Virus record (IMG/VR): IMGVR_UViG_3300035703_000042
Coordinates: 31,021-95,020 of that record
From: a virus
Strand: one strand, 5' to 3'
Length of the DNA stretch: 64,000 nucleotides
Shown: positions 14,841 through 23,810 of the stretch, in pieces
How positions within the stretch are numbered: position 1 is the first letter of the stretch
How the letters are laid out: every line of letters starts with the position of its first letter
Notes under the pieces: generated by a model
Databases searched by the model: none
Told to the model about the DNA's origin: nothing
What the model saw: the letters and a program-made list of their open reading frames with translations, nothing else
Program-made: the position numbers and the translations under genes

Positions 14841-16173
14841 TTGGATACGCGATCTCGAGAGTTCCGACAGCAGACTACACAAGGAAGCGGTAGTCGAGAA
14901 GGCTCTCATGGCTGCTCGACTGGGGTCTTCCTCGGCCCAGTGTTTTCTCTACAATGCTTACCTGGCCTATAATCCCTTCTATGTTTACGGTGTCAAGTCG
15001 GTGCCGGAAAGTTCAGGCCTGGAAGATCGAGCCAACCCTTGGGTCAAGTTTTGGGCCCTGTGCGAAAGCCTGCGCACACGATCAGTGACAGGCGGCAATG
15101 CCCGTGCAGCCATCGAAGCCATGATGCAGGAGTTTGACTCTGCTCAGTGGAACGGGCTGGCTCGGCGTGTGTTGATCAAGGATTTCCGTTGCGGCATCAC
15201 AGACCGAACATTGAACAAGGTGCTGAAGAACACTGACTGGGCCATCCCCACCTTTGAGTGCCAGTTGGCACAAGACAGCGAGGGGCAGCCCAACAAGATG
15301 CGGGGTCGCAAGCGTCTGGAAGTCAAACTGGATGGTGTACGGGTTCTGGCTGTGTGCTATGCCAGCCTCGGTACAGTGAACCTGTTCAGCCGTAATGGCA
15401 AAGCCTTCGCCAACTTTGGACACATCGAACAGGCCTTGATCCCGCATATCCGTCAGCTCAGTGTCAAGATGTTTGGATCTGTCACAGATTTTGTCCTCGA
15501 CGGCGAGATCACAGGTCGCAGTTTCCAAGAACTCATGCGCCAGGCACAACGCAAGCGGGATGCCGATGCCGCAGATGCAGTATACCATGTGTTTGATGTC
15601 TTGCCCCGAGAGGACTTCTATCGTGGCCATTGGAATGCTCAACAACACAAACGACTGACCATGTTGGAGAAAGTGCGAGAATTACTGGTCGAACAATGTC
15701 CCTCAGTGCAAGTCATGCCAGGCATGGAAGTGGACCTTGACACAGCCGAAGGACATGACGTCATGCGCAGATTTGCCGAAGCTTCGGTTGAGCAAGGCTA
15801 CGAAGGCATCATGATCAAGGATGTTGACGCTCCCTACCAGTGCAAGAGGTCTAGTTTTTGGATGAAATGGAAACCAGTAATCACTGTGGATCTGGAGGTC
15901 TTGGATGTGGAAGCAGGAACCGGAAAGAACCGGGGTCGTTTGGGCGCTCTCGTATGCGGTGGGCAAGATGGCGGGCGTGATATTCGGGTCAATGTTGGTA
16001 GTGGCTTTACAGATGATCAGAGATCCGCTATATGGCTGGATCGGGATAGTGTTGTTGGCAGTGTTGTGGAAGTCATGGCTGATGCAGTGACGCAGAATCA
16101 GGATGGTACCTACAGTCTCAGATTCCCAAGATTCGTGAGATTCCGCGGATTCGACAAAGGAGAAAAACTGTGA
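14782..16173 (+). CDS. ATP-dependent DNA ligase
   Basis: The ATG at 14782 has GGAG seven bases upstream; upstream in-frame ATG 14755 has none. The 463-residue protein shows the nucleotidyltransferase motifs: KLDGVR (motif I, the adenylated lysine) near residue 184, DFVLDGEI (motif III), EGIMIKD (motif IV) and FWMKWKP (motif V), after an N-terminal helical domain, then an OB-fold. It seals nicks during phage replication or repair and resembles T4 gene 30-type ligases. A GTGA overlap couples it to the next small gene. Confidence 0.93.
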   Translation: MTMSRPWSSTEFNGLKVAADWIRDLESSDSRLHKEAVVEKALMAARLGSSSAQCFLYNAYLAYNPFYVYGVKSVPESSGLEDRANPWVKFWALCESLRTRSVTGGNARAAIEAMMQEFDSAQWNGLARRVLIKDFRCGITDRTLNKVLKNTDWAIPTFECQLAQDSEGQPNKMRGRKRLEVKLDGVRVLAVCYASLGTVNLFSRNGKAFANFGHIEQALIPHIRQLSVKMFGSVTDFVLDGEITGRSFQELMRQAQRKRDADAADAVYHVFDVLPREDFYRGHWNAQQHKRLTMLEKVRELLVEQCPSVQVMPGMEVDLDTAEGHDVMRRFAEASVEQGYEGIMIKDVDAPYQCKRSSFWMKWKPVITVDLEVLDVEAGTGKNRGRLGALVCGGQDGGRDIRVNVGSGFTDDQRSAIWLDRDSVVGSVVEVMADAVTQNQDGTYSLRFPRFVRFRGFDKGEKL

Positions 16174-16253
16174 AACATATACCGAGAAGTGAGTGGTTGT
16201 CGTATTTGATCTGGCGCATCCGGCGCCTGTTCCAGAACAAGCGTTTCGTTTAA
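16170..16253 (+). CDS. Very small basic protein, 27 aa
   Basis: GTG at 16170 overlaps the ligase stop (GTGA) and has AAAGGAG upstream. The peptide is very basic, with a WLSYLIWRIRR stretch, so it could be amphipathic. Support is limited to the ribosome binding site and coupling. Confidence 0.4.
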   Translation: MKHIPRSEWLSYLIWRIRRLFQNKRFV

Positions 16254-16268
16254 CAACAAGGAGGCAAC

Positions 16269-16403
16269 ATGGGTTGGCATCTGGGATTTTACATTCTCGC
16301 AGTACTCTGTAGTGTGGTCAGTCTTGTGTCTGGCGACCTCAATGTTTTGGCCATTGGCCTGTTGATGAGTATCATGGGCATATTGTCAGAAAAACTGAAA
16401 TAA
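16269..16403 (+). CDS. Small membrane protein, 44 aa
   Basis: The ATG at 16269 follows CAAGGAGG. The peptide is almost entirely hydrophobic with two short membrane-spanning stretches (YILAVLCSVVSLV and VLAIGLLMSIMGIL) and a lysine end. Function unknown. Confidence 0.55.
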   Translation: MGWHLGFYILAVLCSVVSLVSGDLNVLAIGLLMSIMGILSEKLK

Positions 16404-16421
16404 ATCTTGACCCATGTGCTC

Positions 16422-16448
16422 AAAAGCTGTCGCGATGCGACAGCTTTT
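16422..16448. terminator. Perfect hairpin, probable bidirectional terminator
   Basis: AAAAGCTGTCGC (16422-16433), loop GAT, GCGACAGCTTTT (16437-16448). The arms carry A-run and T-run, as in terminators usable in both directions. It ends the ligase operon. Confidence 0.75.
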
Positions 16449-16459
16449 CGTCTATAATT

Positions 16460-16700
16460 AAACGTGCAGTGAATGGGCACAATTGGAGCACTGTTTCTCT
16501 GGGCTCGGGTACATATTCGAGGCCCATGGCCAAGGCGAGAAACGTCAGACTCCGAGGTTGTGGCACCGCCTGGTATCGCCGGTCACTGGGGCGATGCTAA
16601 AACTGTGATCATGTACCAGAGATTGGTACCTCTGACTCAGGAGTAGGCCATGAGGATGACACGGTGAAAAGCATGTGACACATGCATCAACTCAGAGACC
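16460..16700 (+). ncRNA. Structured non-coding stretch, possible RNA
   Basis: This fills most of the 307-base gap between 16404 and 16710. Pairings by eye: GTTTCTC (16493-16499) with GAGAAAC (16537-16543) enclosing a GGGC/GCCC hairpin; GTATCGCC (16573-16580) with GGCGATGC (16590-16597); GTACC (16613-16617) with GGTAC (16625-16629); GTCA (16544-16547) with TGAC (16633-16636); GCATGT/ACATGC at about 16671-16685. A TATAAT at 16453 has no good -35. No tRNA cloverleaf fits. It may be an RNA gene or the leader of the next gene. Confidence 0.4.
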
Positions 16701-16710
16701 GCTAGAGACT

Positions 16711-17016
16711 ATGTCAAAGATGTATGATCCACTTAGAACAACGACCCAGGAACTGCACCGATTTTGGTTCACGATCGCTACGTTGGAACAATGGTATGCC
16801 ATCATGCGCGAGTGCCGATCTGCGTTTGGTGATCAATGGCGCACGCAGAGCAAGGTACGGCGACGCCTGGAAGAAAAACACAGATACTCACAAGTGCCTA
16901 GATCTGTGATAGAAGTCTGGTTTGACTTGCCCGATCCCAGGATCGCCACATGGATCAGCATCAAGCTCGGCGTAAGAGTACAGGACCACGAGTCCCAAAA
17001 GTCCATAAATAACTGA
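16711..17016 (+). CDS. Hypothetical protein, 101 aa
   Basis: I choose ATG 16711; the frame is open further upstream into the structured region. The product has a FWFTIATLEQWYAIMRECR segment with aromatic residues and an Arg-rich middle (RRRLEEKHR). No known family. It precedes the membrane coiled-coil gene by two bases. Confidence 0.6.
   Translation: MSKMYDPLRTTTQELHRFWFTIATLEQWYAIMRECRSAFGDQWRTQSKVRRRLEEKHRYSQVPRSVIEVWFDLPDPRIATWISIKLGVRVQDHESQKSINN
17005..17011 (+). promoter_or_regulatory. Late promoter box, near-leaderless
   Basis: ATAAATA ends 7 bases before the ATG at 17019, with no Shine-Dalgarno sequence. Transcription from a T4-type late box would begin within a base or two of the start codon. 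Confidence 0.45.
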
Positions 17017-17018
17017 TC

Positions 17019-18446
17019 ATGTATCTAACTTACATCATGTTGCTGGTGGCTCTTTGCCTGTCAGCAGTGGCCGCATTTTACAGCATAGTGGGACTCACAG
17101 CCATTTTTGCCGCTGCTGCTGTGCCCATCGTCATCATGGGATCCATCTTGGAAGTGGCCAAGCTGGTGGTCACGGTTTGGTTGCACGAATACTGGCGCGA
17201 TATCAAATTCTCAATGAAGGCATATTTGGTACCAGCAGTGGCCATACTCATGCTGATCACCAGCATGGGAATCTTTGGGTTCTTGAGCAAGGCGCACTTG
17301 GATCAAACCGTGCCCACTGGCGACGTGGCCGCTCAAGTGGCCATCATTGATGAAAAGATCAACAACGAGCGCGATACCATAGCCAATGCCCGGGCATTGC
17401 TGACACAGTTGGATCAAGCCGTGAACAACATTGGTGCCGCACCTGATCGTGAAGTGAATGGCCGCGTGGTATCATCGGCCGAACGTGCCTTGCAGGTGCG
17501 TCGCCAGCAGGCTCGTGATCGTGCAAATCTCACTGAAACCATCGAAGCTGCACAGGCCCGTATCATAAAATTGCAGGAAGAAAAGGCTCCTTTTGCCAAG
17601 GAGCTGAGAAAAGTCGAGGCCGAAGTTGGTCCCATCAAATACATCGCTGCCTTGATCTACGGCGACGATGCCACCGACATCAATCTCTTGGAACGAGCCG
17701 TGAGATGGGTGATCATAATCTTGGTCTTGGTGTTTGATCCCTTGGCTGTGATGATGCTGTTGGCCGCCACCGAAAGTCGTCGCTGGGAACTGGAACGACG
17801 TCGTCGATTGGCCACAGAACACGTATTGCCTGACACTGCCGGAGAAACGAACGATGAATCAGATCATGCCCATGTTGATCACACGCCTGTGGTTGAACCA
17901 CCTCGAGGAGATGTTGACCCTGACCCTGCCGTGGCTGACGCCGTGGATACAGGACCAGGACCAGGACCCACTATGGTGGAACCGCAGCTTGAACCAGATC
18001 ATGACATTGACGAGGATGATGACGACGATGCCGACGACGAACCGATCAAGCAGTCCAAGCGTTTGTGGAAACTAGATAACCCAGACAAAACTATCAAGGA
18101 ACAGCGACGCCTTTATGAATTGGGGAAAATCGATCATCTCCCGTGGTTGGACTATCTAGAAAGAGACGAGATAACCAGTGAATTCGGCACAGAATTTCCA
18201 GTATCGGCCATCAAAGGCGATCTGTTTGTGATGATCAATCAGGTTCCTACTTCGCTTTACAAATACAATGGCATCAAGTGGATACAGATTGACAAAAACA
18301 TCACAGATCGCTATGCTTATAATTCAGCTTACATCGACTATTTGATTGCCAAGATTAGTACCGGCGAATACGACCCCGATTTGCTCAGCGACGGCGAACG
18401 GGCACAACTTGAATCTCGACTCAGACAAGACTTGATCAATGAATGA
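17019..18446 (+). CDS. Membrane protein with periplasmic coiled coil, conserved in aquatic phages
   Basis: A 475-residue protein. Two or three N-terminal membrane helices (to about residue 90: [47 protein letters not shown]) are followed by a long coiled coil (~100-205), another membrane helix ([19 protein letters not shown]), a very acidic Asp/Pro linker and a C-terminal domain. The first 250 residues follow a pattern ([19 protein letters not shown]) common in T4-like aquatic phages, usually labelled structural or hypothetical. Biological role unknown. It overlaps clpX by 8 bases. Confidence 0.8.
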   Translation: MYLTYIMLLVALCLSAVAAFYSIVGLTAIFAAAAVPIVIMGSILEVAKLVVTVWLHEYWRDIKFSMKAYLVPAVAILMLITSMGIFGFLSKAHLDQTVPTGDVAAQVAIIDEKINNERDTIANARALLTQLDQAVNNIGAAPDREVNGRVVSSAERALQVRRQQARDRANLTETIEAAQARIIKLQEEKAPFAKELRKVEAEVGPIKYIAALIYGDDATDINLLERAVRWVIIILVLVFDPLAVMMLLAATESRRWELERRRRLATEHVLPDTAGETNDESDHAHVDHTPVVEPPRGDVDPDPAVADAVDTGPGPGPTMVEPQLEPDHDIDEDDDDDADDEPIKQSKRLWKLDNPDKTIKEQRRLYELGKIDHLPWLDYLERDEITSEFGTEFPVSAIKGDLFVMINQVPTSLYKYNGIKWIQIDKNITDRYAYNSAYIDYLIAKISTGEYDPDLLSDGERAQLESRLRQDLINE

Positions 18447-19638
18447 ACCCACCCAATGCTGTAGTTTTTGTGGCAAACCCAAAGACCTTGTAGGAAAACT
18501 CATAGTCAGCGACTCAGTGGCTATCTGTAATGAGTGTGTGGCTTTGTGCGAAGAGTTACTAGCGGATTCCCCTGGCAGTGTCATCACCGATCTCGACGAT
18601 GATAAAATGGATCCTATGCGACTCAAGGATTTCTTGGACGAATATGTGATCGGTCAAGATCAAGCCAAGATCATGCTCAGTGTAGCGATCGTAAATCATT
18701 ACAAACGCATACAAAATACCAGCAACAAAGAGATCTCCAAGGCCAATGTGTTGATGCTGGGACCTACCGGGTCGGGCAAGACTCTCCTGGCACAGACAGT
18801 GGCGCGATATCTAGATGTGCCTTTTGCTATCGCAGATGCTACCAGCCTCACCGAAGCAGGTTATGTAGGCGACGACGTGGAAAGTCTGATCGGGCGTTTG
18901 TATGCCAACTCCGGCAATGATGTGGCTCGTACACAGCGCGGTATCGTATTTGTGGACGAAATTGACAAGATCGCACGCAAGAGCGAAAATGCATCAATCA
19001 CTCGAGACGTGTCAGGCGAAGGCGTACAGCAAGCCTTGCTCAAGCTAGTAGAAGGAACTGTTTGTCGAGTACCCGTGAGTGGGGGGCGCAAGCATCCCAC
19101 TGGTGACATGGTCGAAGTTGACACACGAAACATATTGTTTATTGCCGGTGGTGCTTTTGTGGGATTGGAAAAAATTATCAGCAATCGATTATCGGGCACC
19201 AGCATCGGATTCAACAGCCTGGTAAAACAAAAACAGCAAGTCGATCTATCAATGAGCACACCCGACGATCTTGTGAGATTTGGTCTCATTCCTGAATTGA
19301 TTGGTCGTTTCGCCAGCGTGGTGTCACTGCGAGAATTGGAAAAATCAGATCTCATGCGCGTTTTCACCGAAGTTAAAAACAACTATGTGGACCAGTATTG
19401 TTGGTTGTTTCAACAAGACGGTGTGGACTTACATATCTCACAAGATGCTTTGGAAGGCATGGTTGATCGTGCTATCAAATCAGGCACAGGCGCCCGTGCT
19501 TTACACAGCGAGATAGAACGAGCCCTGATGCCGCACATGTTTTATATCAAGAAGTATATATCGCTGGGGATCAAAAGCATCGACATCACTGCGGATCTGG
19601 TAAATAATCCGCGTTCGATACAGGAGACGTCACATTGA
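18439..19638 (+). CDS. clpX: ClpX, ATP-dependent unfoldase of the Clp protease
   Basis: A full-length 399-residue ClpX. Near the N-terminus CCSFCGK and CNECVALC form the zinc-binding domain that dimerises and recruits adaptors. The AAA+ core has Walker A GPTGSGKT and Walker B VFVDEIDK, a VEGT segment, a sensor region ([10 protein letters not shown]) and a C-terminal small domain. ClpX unfolds tagged proteins and feeds them to ClpP; matching clpP genes lie at 36.4 and 38.1 kb. A phage copy suggests redirected host or phage proteolysis. Confidence 0.97.
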   Translation: MNEPTQCCSFCGKPKDLVGKLIVSDSVAICNECVALCEELLADSPGSVITDLDDDKMDPMRLKDFLDEYVIGQDQAKIMLSVAIVNHYKRIQNTSNKEISKANVLMLGPTGSGKTLLAQTVARYLDVPFAIADATSLTEAGYVGDDVESLIGRLYANSGNDVARTQRGIVFVDEIDKIARKSENASITRDVSGEGVQQALLKLVEGTVCRVPVSGGRKHPTGDMVEVDTRNILFIAGGAFVGLEKIISNRLSGTSIGFNSLVKQKQQVDLSMSTPDDLVRFGLIPELIGRFASVVSLRELEKSDLMRVFTEVKNNYVDQYCWLFQQDGVDLHISQDALEGMVDRAIKSGTGARALHSEIERALMPHMFYIKKYISLGIKSIDITADLVNNPRSIQETSH

Positions 19639-19859
19639 GTTTACACGGTAGATCAGTCATGGTTGGGCCCGACGGCAACGTCGAAAAAGCTCTGCGCAAA
19701 TTCAAGAAGAAAATACAGAATTCCAACCTCTTGATTGAATTGCGAGAGCGAGAAACCTACACCAAGCCAACCACTCGTAGGAAACTCAAAAAAGGTGCTG
19801 CCAAAAGTCGTTGGAAAAAATATCTGCGCAGCCAGGAACTTCCTCCCAGGCAGTATTGA
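19635..19859 (+). CDS. rpsU: Ribosomal protein bS21
   Basis: TTG start overlapping the clpX stop (TTGA), with AGGAG upstream. The 74-residue product has the bS21 layout: an N-terminal strand, the helix [15 protein letters not shown], then the [16 protein letters not shown] core and a strongly basic C-terminal helix. bS21 sits near the anti-Shine-Dalgarno end of 16S rRNA and affects initiation. Phage-encoded bS21 is known in aquatic phages and is thought to bias host ribosomes. Confidence 0.93.
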   Translation: MSLHGRSVMVGPDGNVEKALRKFKKKIQNSNLLIELRERETYTKPTTRRKLKKGAAKSRWKKYLRSQELPPRQY

Positions 19860-19860
19860 T

Positions 19861-20859
19861 GTGCGGTCTTGCTTTTTTGTCGAAGAACAAAAACTAGTCT
19901 ATTCAGCCAATCATCACGGATGTTCTGATCTCAATGACATTGATGCTACCCGTGAAAAAATACAACACGATCTCAAAAACGGTGGCAATCTAACGTCACC
20001 AATCACTGAATTAGTTGTGACTTTTGCCAGCGAAGGACATGGTGCCCATGAAGCACGCTGCCTGGCTCGAGCCTTGAAATCTCTTTTGCTACTGCAGAAG
20101 CTGGGTTTTGTGTTTTCTGCCATTGTGGATGATCTATACGACTATCCTTATCGTTGTGTGCCAACGGTCATGACTGACCATTGTGAATGGTTTTCTCGAT
20201 TCCAAAAAGTAGAAAACAATATCCGAGACTTGGAATTAGATCGAAAGTTCCTTTGCCTAAATCGAAGACCCAGCGCGATACGAGAGAGATTGGTGTTTTT
20301 CTTGGAAAAATCATTGTCTGTATCCAGCGCTCGCATCAGCCTGGGAACACAATCCAATCATTATCAAGGGCCGCGCACATGGGTAGATGGTGCTCGCTGG
20401 ATTGATGGTTTAGCCGATCAAGATCGATCACACGATTTATCTGATATTAGATTCCAGTCTTGTCTGATCAATGTAGTGTCTGAAAGCAGCGATCAATCCG
20501 ACAACACGGTTTGGTCATCCAAGTTCATTACCGAAAAGACCTGGAAGGCCTACGGCATGTATCAAATCCCAATTTGGATGGCGGTGCCGGGTCTGGTATC
20601 CTGTGTTAGATCCATGGGATTCGACATGTTTGATGACATCTGCGAACATCACGATTACGATACAATCCAAGACGAACATCAAAGACAGGATCGTTTGATC
20701 GAAATAGTCGCCCGCATCGATGAAATCTACAGCATCTCTGATCTCGGTCAGTTACGACAGGAAATCTGGCCACGTCTTGAACAAAATCGACGACTATTAG
20801 AAAAAATAACAGCGACCTCAGGCCGGTTGTGGTCGCAGGCACTGAGAGAAATCTGGTAA
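19861..20859 (+). CDS. Glycosyltransferase-like protein
   Basis: The first in-frame start after rpsU is GTG 19861, giving 332 residues. A C-terminal signature (KFITEKTWKAYGMYQIPIW, then GFDMFDD and a run of acidic/His residues) is shared with the minus-strand gene at 23797-25026 (IHLTEKVFKPMVMRQPF ... GFQTFSQ). This TEKxxKxxxxxQxPF pattern is typical of an exostosin/fucosyltransferase-like family common in phages. A sugar-transfer role is inferred, not shown. The start is uncertain because the region upstream overlaps rpsU. Confidence 0.65.
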   Translation: MRSCFFVEEQKLVYSANHHGCSDLNDIDATREKIQHDLKNGGNLTSPITELVVTFASEGHGAHEARCLARALKSLLLLQKLGFVFSAIVDDLYDYPYRCVPTVMTDHCEWFSRFQKVENNIRDLELDRKFLCLNRRPSAIRERLVFFLEKSLSVSSARISLGTQSNHYQGPRTWVDGARWIDGLADQDRSHDLSDIRFQSCLINVVSESSDQSDNTVWSSKFITEKTWKAYGMYQIPIWMAVPGLVSCVRSMGFDMFDDICEHHDYDTIQDEHQRQDRLIEIVARIDEIYSISDLGQLRQEIWPRLEQNRRLLEKITATSGRLWSQALREIW

Positions 20860-21549
20860 ATGAAACGTTTTTTCACGTTTGGTGATAGCTGGAGCTATGG
20901 TGCAGAACTACAGCGACATGAAAAAACTTTTGGTGAATTGATAAGTCAGCAACTAGGCATACGCTGGCATGACTTTTCAGTGGCCAGTACGTCAATACCT
21001 CATTTGATCCTGCAGCTCAACCGTGCCAAAGAATATTGCGATATCAGAGATCATGACTGGCAGTTATCGGGAACCACTGCTCTGTTTTTCTTGACCAGTC
21101 CACATCGAGATCTTGTATGGCGAGATGGTCGAGACAAAGAGCTGCACACGGTGCCGGTGTATCTCAATCCTTCCCACGAGTCAGACATAGATATACGCTG
21201 GTACACCGAATGGCACACGCCCGAGCTGGCCACTTATCGGGTGAACACCACTCTCATGGCCTTGCACCATCTCTGCAGGTATCATGGCATCGATGATCGA
21301 TATGTCTGGGGGTGGGATCGCGTAGAACTCTGTCCCGAAGTGGACCGCGGAAGATTCTGGGATTTTGGTGCCAGCACAATATTAGATCTGTTTGACGACA
21401 TCGATCATCGAGGGTCAATAACCACGTATTCTAACACACATCCCAATCGGTATGTGTGGCCCAACAGCGGGCATCCCAATCAGCAAGGACATCAGCGCAT
21501 AGCAACTGCGCTGACACCTTGGTTAGAACCTACTTTTCGACCTGTTTGA
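20860..21549 (+). CDS. SGNH/GDSL-type hydrolase
   Basis: A 229-residue protein that starts right at the preceding stop. Block I is FTFGDSWSYG near residue 5 with the nucleophile serine, and the C-terminal HPNQQGHQRIA supplies the catalytic His with the usual spacing (block V). SGNH enzymes hydrolyse esters such as sugar O-acetyl groups. Next to glycosyltransferase-like genes it may trim surface glycans. Confidence 0.8.
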   Translation: MKRFFTFGDSWSYGAELQRHEKTFGELISQQLGIRWHDFSVASTSIPHLILQLNRAKEYCDIRDHDWQLSGTTALFFLTSPHRDLVWRDGRDKELHTVPVYLNPSHESDIDIRWYTEWHTPELATYRVNTTLMALHHLCRYHGIDDRYVWGWDRVELCPEVDRGRFWDFGASTILDLFDDIDHRGSITTYSNTHPNRYVWPNSGHPNQQGHQRIATALTPWLEPTFRPV

Positions 21550-21676
21550 CGTTGTCGTTGTGCTTGAACTCACCGCCACCACCGGCAGTGCCCGAAGACT
21601 TCTTTTTCTTCATCACAAAAGCGATTACTACTACAATGGCCACGATGGCCACGATGATTCCTGTATCAAGTTCCAT
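21530..21676 (-). CDS. Small single-pass membrane protein, 48 aa
   Basis: On the minus strand the ATG at 21676 follows a strong AGGAGG. The peptide is a single helix (TGIIVAIVAIVVVIAFVM), four lysines, then a Gly-rich and charged tail. Its 3' end overlaps the SGNH gene convergently by 20 bases. It is preceded by a late box at 21702. Function unknown. Confidence 0.7.
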   Translation of the reverse strand: MELDTGIIVAIVAIVVVIAFVMKKKKSSGTAGGGGEFKHNDNVKQVEK

Positions 21677-21701
21677 GATTTTACCTCCTAAAGAGCACAA
21701 G

Positions 21702-21707
21702 TATTTA
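21702..21707 (-). promoter_or_regulatory. Late promoter box (TAAATA) for the small membrane protein
   Basis: GTAAATAC on the minus strand, 25 bases before the ATG at 21676, leaving a short leader carrying AGGAGG. Confidence 0.6.
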
Positions 21708-21727
21708 CTCGGATACTGCACAAGCAG

Positions 21728-21758
21728 TTGACACAGCACGAGTTTTCATGTATAAATA
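21728..21758 (+). promoter_or_regulatory. Composite promoter of the Hsp20 gene
   Basis: TTGACA (21728-21733), 17-bp spacer, TATAAA, where the -10 is part of a perfect T4-type late box TATAAATA (21751-21758). The same site could therefore serve both sigma70 and late transcription. Confidence 0.7.
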
Positions 21759-21819
21759 CACTTGTAGCGCCGATGTTTGGGCTACACAAGTCATTCTTGC
21801 TTAACGAAAGGAGAATACA

Positions 21820-22260
21820 ATGACTAAAATCACTAGTTTTGACCTCGCACCTTTTTACCGCAACACAGTGGGTGTCGATCGCTTGTTTGATCGCATCACA
21901 CAGCAGTTTGAATCTGCTGCCGCTGTAGGTAACTACCCTCCCTTTGACACTGTCAAAATCGCCGAAGACAGCTATGAGATCCGCATCGCTGCCGCTGGAT
22001 TCCGGCAAGACGAGATTGATGTAGAACTCAATGACAGTGTACTCACAGTCAAAGGAAGCCACCGCGACCAGCCACGCCAGGAAGTAGAATATCTACATCA
22101 TGGTATCAGCAGTCGCGACTGGGTCCGTCAGTGGACTCTGGGAGAATACGTGGAAGTCAAAGGTGCTATCATGAAGGACGGCATCCTTACCATCCGTTTG
22201 GAGCGTATAGTGCCCGAGACCATGAAGCCTCGACGCATTGAGATCGAGTATCAGGTGTAA
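21820..22260 (+). CDS. Hsp20 / alpha-crystallin family small chaperone
   Basis: 146 residues with AAAGGAG before the ATG. An N-terminal arm (FDLAPFYRNTVGVDRLF) resembles IbpA/IbpB. The alpha-crystallin domain runs from about residue 43 (FDTVKIAEDSYEIRIAAAGF) to the C-terminus with the ELNDSVLTVKG and GILTIRLERIVPE segments. Small heat-shock proteins hold unfolded proteins for refolding. A terminator follows at 22267. Confidence 0.94.
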   Translation: MTKITSFDLAPFYRNTVGVDRLFDRITQQFESAAAVGNYPPFDTVKIAEDSYEIRIAAAGFRQDEIDVELNDSVLTVKGSHRDQPRQEVEYLHHGISSRDWVRQWTLGEYVEVKGAIMKDGILTIRLERIVPETMKPRRIEIEYQV

Positions 22261-22266
22261 ATAACT

Positions 22267-22289
22267 GGGTGGGCCAGTCCCACCCTTTT
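22267..22289 (+). terminator. Intrinsic terminator after the Hsp20 gene
   Basis: GGGTGGG (22267-22273), loop CCAGT, CCCACCC (22279-22285), then TTTT. Confidence 0.75.
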
Positions 22290-22314
22290 GATAACAATCA
22301 CAACAAGGATCACG

Positions 22315-22623
22315 ATGTCTAATCCCGAGACCAAAACACACATCAGCCCCATGACCGATCTCGCAGAACCTCCCATGTTCCGTGTGATCTATGTCAACGA
22401 CAATCAGACCAGCATGGAATTCGTGATCGAGAGCCTCATCGATCATTTCCAGTACACACCGGTCACGGCTGAGAAAATCACCATAGACATCCACGAGCAA
22501 GGAGCCGCTGTGGTAGCTGTGCTACCCTATGAAGTGGCCGAGCAAAAAGGCATAGAAGTCACTGTGTCAGCTCGTGCTGCTGGATATCCCCTGCAGATCA
22601 AACTCGAACCCGATAACGGTTAA
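22315..22623 (+). CDS. clpS: ClpS adaptor protein
   Basis: ATG 22315 with CAAGGA upstream gives 102 residues. It has a disordered N-terminus and the ClpS core: VIYVNDNQTSMEFVIESL (N-degron pocket Asn-Asp and Met conserved), then DIHEQGAAVVAVLPYEVAEQK. ClpS delivers proteins with bulky N-terminal residues to ClpAP and blocks other substrates. No clpA is present in this window, so it would act on host ClpA. It overlaps the convergent metallophosphoesterase by four bases. Confidence 0.92.
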   Translation: MSNPETKTHISPMTDLAEPPMFRVIYVNDNQTSMEFVIESLIDHFQYTPVTAEKITIDIHEQGAAVVAVLPYEVAEQKGIEVTVSARAAGYPLQIKLEPDNG

Positions 22624-23411
22624 ACCGGAACTTCGATCCGTAAGGGATGGTAAACTATCTTGCGGAAGTCGCTGTCTCCGCGTCCTCTGCAGTTGTTGAC
22701 AAATCTGATACCACCGGCCAAGCGATCCACAGCACTGTGATAGTGCCCAAAGCACCAGTGGCTGATCTTGGCTTCGGTATCTACCTGCAAAACTTGTTCC
22801 ATGTAGGAATTGCCCATGCAGTTGATCCTGTATGTACCATCGAGATCTAGATCATGATTGATCAAGTTTATGGTTGGCACAGTGTGTGTGACGATCACGA
22901 TTCGTCGAACATCTTGATGTGTTTGCAGTCGTTGAACCGAGTTCTTGAGATACATAGCATCGGCCACGGCCATGTCTTCGATGGTGTCTAGAGTCGATGG
23001 CTGGCAACCTACTTTTTGTTGGTACCATGCTCGAGTCTGATCGTAGTCTATGCTGCCATCGAGATTCCAGCTCCACCAGCCATTGGTAGATAAAATGGCC
23101 ACACCTTCTACCACCACGGCATTGTCCTGTAGATACAAAACATTTTCTATGTTTCGCAATCTACGTTTGATTTCTCGATATCGACCGGGGATGTCATCAA
23201 TGGCGTCGCGATACTCGTCGTTGCCGTCGATGTAGAACACACCTCGATAGCATTGGCCGAGATGCTGTAGAGTGGTCACAAGAGAGTCGAGATCTCGAGA
23301 CACGTCCCCGGCCACTATGCAAAATTGGCTGGTCGGTTGTCCTCTCCAGTCAAACTTGTTGTCCCAGGATTCAATGTGTAGATCTGAAATAAGGTCGAAT
23401 GCAAATGTCAT
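22620..23411 (-). CDS. Calcineurin-like metallophosphoesterase
   Basis: 263 residues with all metal-binding blocks: DLISDLHIE near the N-terminus, AGDVSRD, a GNDE block, VTHTVP and FGHYH. These make a two-metal site that hydrolyses phosphoesters; nucleic acid, nucleotide or protein substrates are all possible. A late box lies six bases before the ATG and there is no Shine-Dalgarno. Confidence 0.88.
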   Translation of the reverse strand: MTFAFDLISDLHIESWDNKFDWRGQPTSQFCIVAGDVSRDLDSLVTTLQHLGQCYRGVFYIDGNDEYRDAIDDIPGRYREIKRRLRNIENVLYLQDNAVVVEGVAILSTNGWWSWNLDGSIDYDQTRAWYQQKVGCQPSTLDTIEDMAVADAMYLKNSVQRLQTHQDVRRIVIVTHTVPTINLINHDLDLDGTYRINCMGNSYMEQVLQVDTEAKISHWCFGHYHSAVDRLAGGIRFVNNCRGRGDSDFRKIVYHPLRIEVPV

Positions 23412-23417
23412 GATACA

Positions 23418-23423
23418 TATTTA
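23418..23423 (-). promoter_or_regulatory. Late promoter box, leaderless, for the metallophosphoesterase
   Basis: TAAATA on the minus strand, six bases before the ATG at 23411. Confidence 0.5.
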
Positions 23424-23435
23424 AAAGGAAATGCC

Positions 23436-23810
23436 ATGAAGATTATTTTTGCTACGCACGATGAAGCGGATCAACTCGCTGAAAAATACACCATACTAGA
23501 GCTGGATACGCTGAGATTCCAGGACGGAATGCCTCGCACGGCCTGGTGCTTGGTGGCCATGGATGATGTCACACTGCAAGACATGCCAGTGATACAACAA
23601 TTCCGTGACCTGCACAATCGCATGATGTCAAACTACAAAAAGCGTAACTGGAAGTATTGCCAGGATGCTCTCGAGCATCTGCAGGGACGATGGAAAGGTG
23701 AGCTAGATTCTTTCTATCAGGACATGGCCAATCGTGTAGCTGGATATCAAGAACACGAGCCCGACTCGGACTGGGATCCTGTGATTGACCGAGAGATCAA
23801 AAATCCTTGA
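23436..23810 (+). CDS. Hypothetical protein, 124 aa
   Basis: ATG at 23436 with AAAAGGA upstream. The product starts MKIIFATHDEADQLAEKYT and is acidic with a Trp/Tyr-rich middle (NYKKRNWKYCQDAL). Its end overlaps the convergent 409-residue gene by 14 bases. I recognise no domain. Confidence 0.75.
   Translation: MKIIFATHDEADQLAEKYTILELDTLRFQDGMPRTAWCLVAMDDVTLQDMPVIQQFRDLHNRMMSNYKKRNWKYCQDALEHLQGRWKGELDSFYQDMANRVAGYQEHEPDSDWDPVIDREIKNP

Noticed and set aside
16480-16530. TTCGA-containing stretch resembling a tRNA T-arm
   Set aside because: No 5-bp T stem, anticodon arm or acceptor can be paired around it.
22257-22264. TAAATAA just after the Hsp20 gene as a late promoter for clpS
   Set aside because: A terminator (22267-22289) lies directly downstream and would stop such a transcript.
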